6,116 nt of DNA, taken from the NCBI GenBank assembly GCA_934501115.1, contig CAKSTO010000069.1:1-6116 (forward strand). The letters are read 5' to 3'. The notes below the pieces were generated by a model, which was not told the origin of the DNA, did not search any database, and saw nothing but the letters and a program-made list of their open reading frames with translations. The translations under genes and the position numbers were made by a program. Positions 5,187 through 6,116 of the stretch are shown here, piece after piece (within the stretch, counting starts at the first letter, position 1; the number at the start of each line of letters is the position of its first letter). Source of the stretch: an uncultured Faecalibacterium sp. (GTDB lineage: Bacteria; Bacillota; Clostridia; Oscillospirales; Ruminococcaceae).

Positions 5187-6116
5187 GCAGCTGGCTCGCC
5201 ACTGGGCCGTCTGCCTTGTGGTGTTCGCGCTGCTGTTTGTACAGGCGTACTGCGATCTGTCGCTGCCGGACTACACCAGCAGGATCGTGGACACCGGCAT
5301 CCAGCAGGGAGGCATTGAAAGTCCACTGCCGGAGACGATACGCCAGAGCACGCTGGACGCCCTCTCGCTTTTGATGAGCGAAGAGGACGCCAATGCGCTC
5401 CAGAATGCCTATGGGTACTATCTTCAGGACGACGGCGTTCTGAAGCTGCGCAGCAACCTGACCGGCGACGAGCGTGCTTCTCTGGAGGATGCCATCACCA
5501 CGCCGGACATCGTGCTGTATATGGCCGCCGCGCAGGCAGCGAACGCCCCCGCCGGGCAGAACACCATGGGCATGACCAGCCTTGCCGACATGCAGGCGGC
5601 TCGCACAGAAGCTGCCGCCACCGAGACAGAGAGCGTCACCCCCACTGCCGAGGATCTGGACACCGTGTGCACCCAGCTTGCCGCCATGAGCCAGATGCCC
5701 GGCTTTACCCGCGATGCCATCCAGCAGCAGTTGGCCGGTGCTTTTTCCAGTCTGGATGATACCCTGATGGAAAATCTTAAGAGCCAGTCCATGCTGCTGG
5801 TGCAGCTGGAATACGAGGCACAGGGCGTCGCCCACGATGTGCAGATGCGCTACCTTTACCGCGTAGGCGGCCAGATGCTGGGTCTCACCCTGCTGATGGC
5901 GGCCGTGTCCATCGCAGTGGGCTTCCTTGCCTCCCGCGTGTCCGCCGCCATTGGACGCGACCTGCGCCGGGAGACCTTTGCCAGCGTCATCGGGTTCTCC
6001 AATGCAGAGATCGAGAATTTCTCCACCGCATCCCTCATTACCCGCACCACCAACGACATCCAGCAGGTGCAGTTCGTCTGCGTCATGCTGCTGCGCATGG
6101 TGGCCTATGCGCCCAT
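5170..6116 (+). CDS. ABC exporter half-transporter (permease part, truncated by the window end) with a large extracytoplasmic insertion
   Basis: The frame starts at ATG 5170, preceded by AAGGGAG (5154-5160), and stays open for 315 complete codons to the window edge. The first membrane helix is at about residues 12-32, followed by the LPDYTSRIVDTGI motif typical of Firmicute exporter-type permeases. The second helix is at about 234-256, then SRVSAAIGRDLRRETFASVIGFSNAEIENF and STASLITRTTNDIQQVQ (about 255-301), the first cytoplasmic coupling region of the ABC exporter family. The loop between the first two helices is usually short but is about 185 residues here. It includes an Ala/Thr/Glu-rich low-complexity part (about 119-160). 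Further helices and the C-terminal ATPase domain should lie beyond the window, and a second half-transporter often follows in such operons. Control by the MarR regulator suggests efflux of a drug, toxic metabolite or peptide, but the substrate cannot be told. Confidence 0.9.
   Translation, partial: MTKIFKQLARHWAVCLVVFALLFVQAYCDLSLPDYTSRIVDTGIQQGGIESPLPETIRQSTLDALSLLMSEEDANALQNAYGYYLQDDGVLKLRSNLTGDERASLEDAITTPDIVLYMAAAQAANAPAGQNTMGMTSLADMQAARTEAAATETESVTPTAEDLDTVCTQLAAMSQMPGFTRDAIQQQLAGAFSSLDDTLMENLKSQSMLLVQLEYEAQGVAHDVQMRYLYRVGGQMLGLTLLMAAVSIAVGFLASRVSAAIGRDLRRETFASVIGFSNAEIENFSTASLITRTTNDIQQVQFVCVMLLRMVAYAP

Noticed and set aside
4984..5835. Minus-strand open frame of 283 codons opposite the ABC exporter
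   Set aside because: It overlaps the exporter, whose frame starts at 5170 and stays open to the window edge with family motifs. The antisense translation shows none.

Overview
The window looks like a piece of chromosome from a GC-rich member of the Clostridia, most likely the Oscillospiraceae/Ruminococcaceae gut group (Faecalibacterium, Gemmiger or Subdoligranulum relatives). This is inferred from strong AGGAG-type ribosome binding sites, clean TTGACA/TATAAT promoters, GC-rich genes with AT-rich spacers, and the gene set: NfnAB, a membrane-anchored sortase, and a MarR plus ABC exporter operon. The genus is a guess from content, not a database match.

Layout. Positions 1-63 hold a 3'-truncated tRNA-Gly(GCC) gene on the minus strand. 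It is driven by a perfect consensus promoter (107-135) with an A/T-rich upstream element. Positions 64-395 contain no protein gene. They carry the tRNA promoter, an unexplained stretch, and then the promoter and about 100-nt structured leader of a plus-strand operon. That operon is nfnA (396-1241) and nfnB (1243-2637), one base apart. It encodes the flavin-based electron-bifurcating NADH-dependent reduced ferredoxin:NADP+ oxidoreductase. The unusual Asp ligand of the NfnA [2Fe-2S] cluster and the probable Glu ligand of an NfnB [4Fe-4S] cluster can both be read in the sequence. A perfect 15-bp bidirectional terminator (2680-2713) separates it from the convergent genes.

Two minus-strand genes follow. 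They are a 218-aa membrane-anchored sortase (2719-3375) with its own promoter and no visible substrate gene, and a 328-aa Na+/phosphate cotransporter-family protein (3508-4494) that lacks the usual C-terminal PhoU-like domain. The 176-bp divergent spacer (4495-4670) contains a perfect 24-bp palindrome (4627-4650), probably the operator of the MarR-family regulator that starts with GTG at 4671. The regulator gene overlaps by 17 bases with an ABC exporter half-transporter (5170 to beyond the window end). That exporter has an unusually large extracytoplasmic insertion, about 185 residues, between its first two membrane helices.

How they work together. NfnAB balances NADH, NADPH and ferredoxin in an anaerobe. 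The MarR/ABC pair is a typical substrate-sensing efflux or export operon controlled by its own repressor. The sortase and the phosphate-transporter homologue are ordinary envelope functions with no clear link to either operon. I see no convincing wholly new multi-gene system. The items most worth following are the extracytoplasmic domain of the ABC exporter, the 24-bp operator, and the two competing hairpins in the nfn leader.
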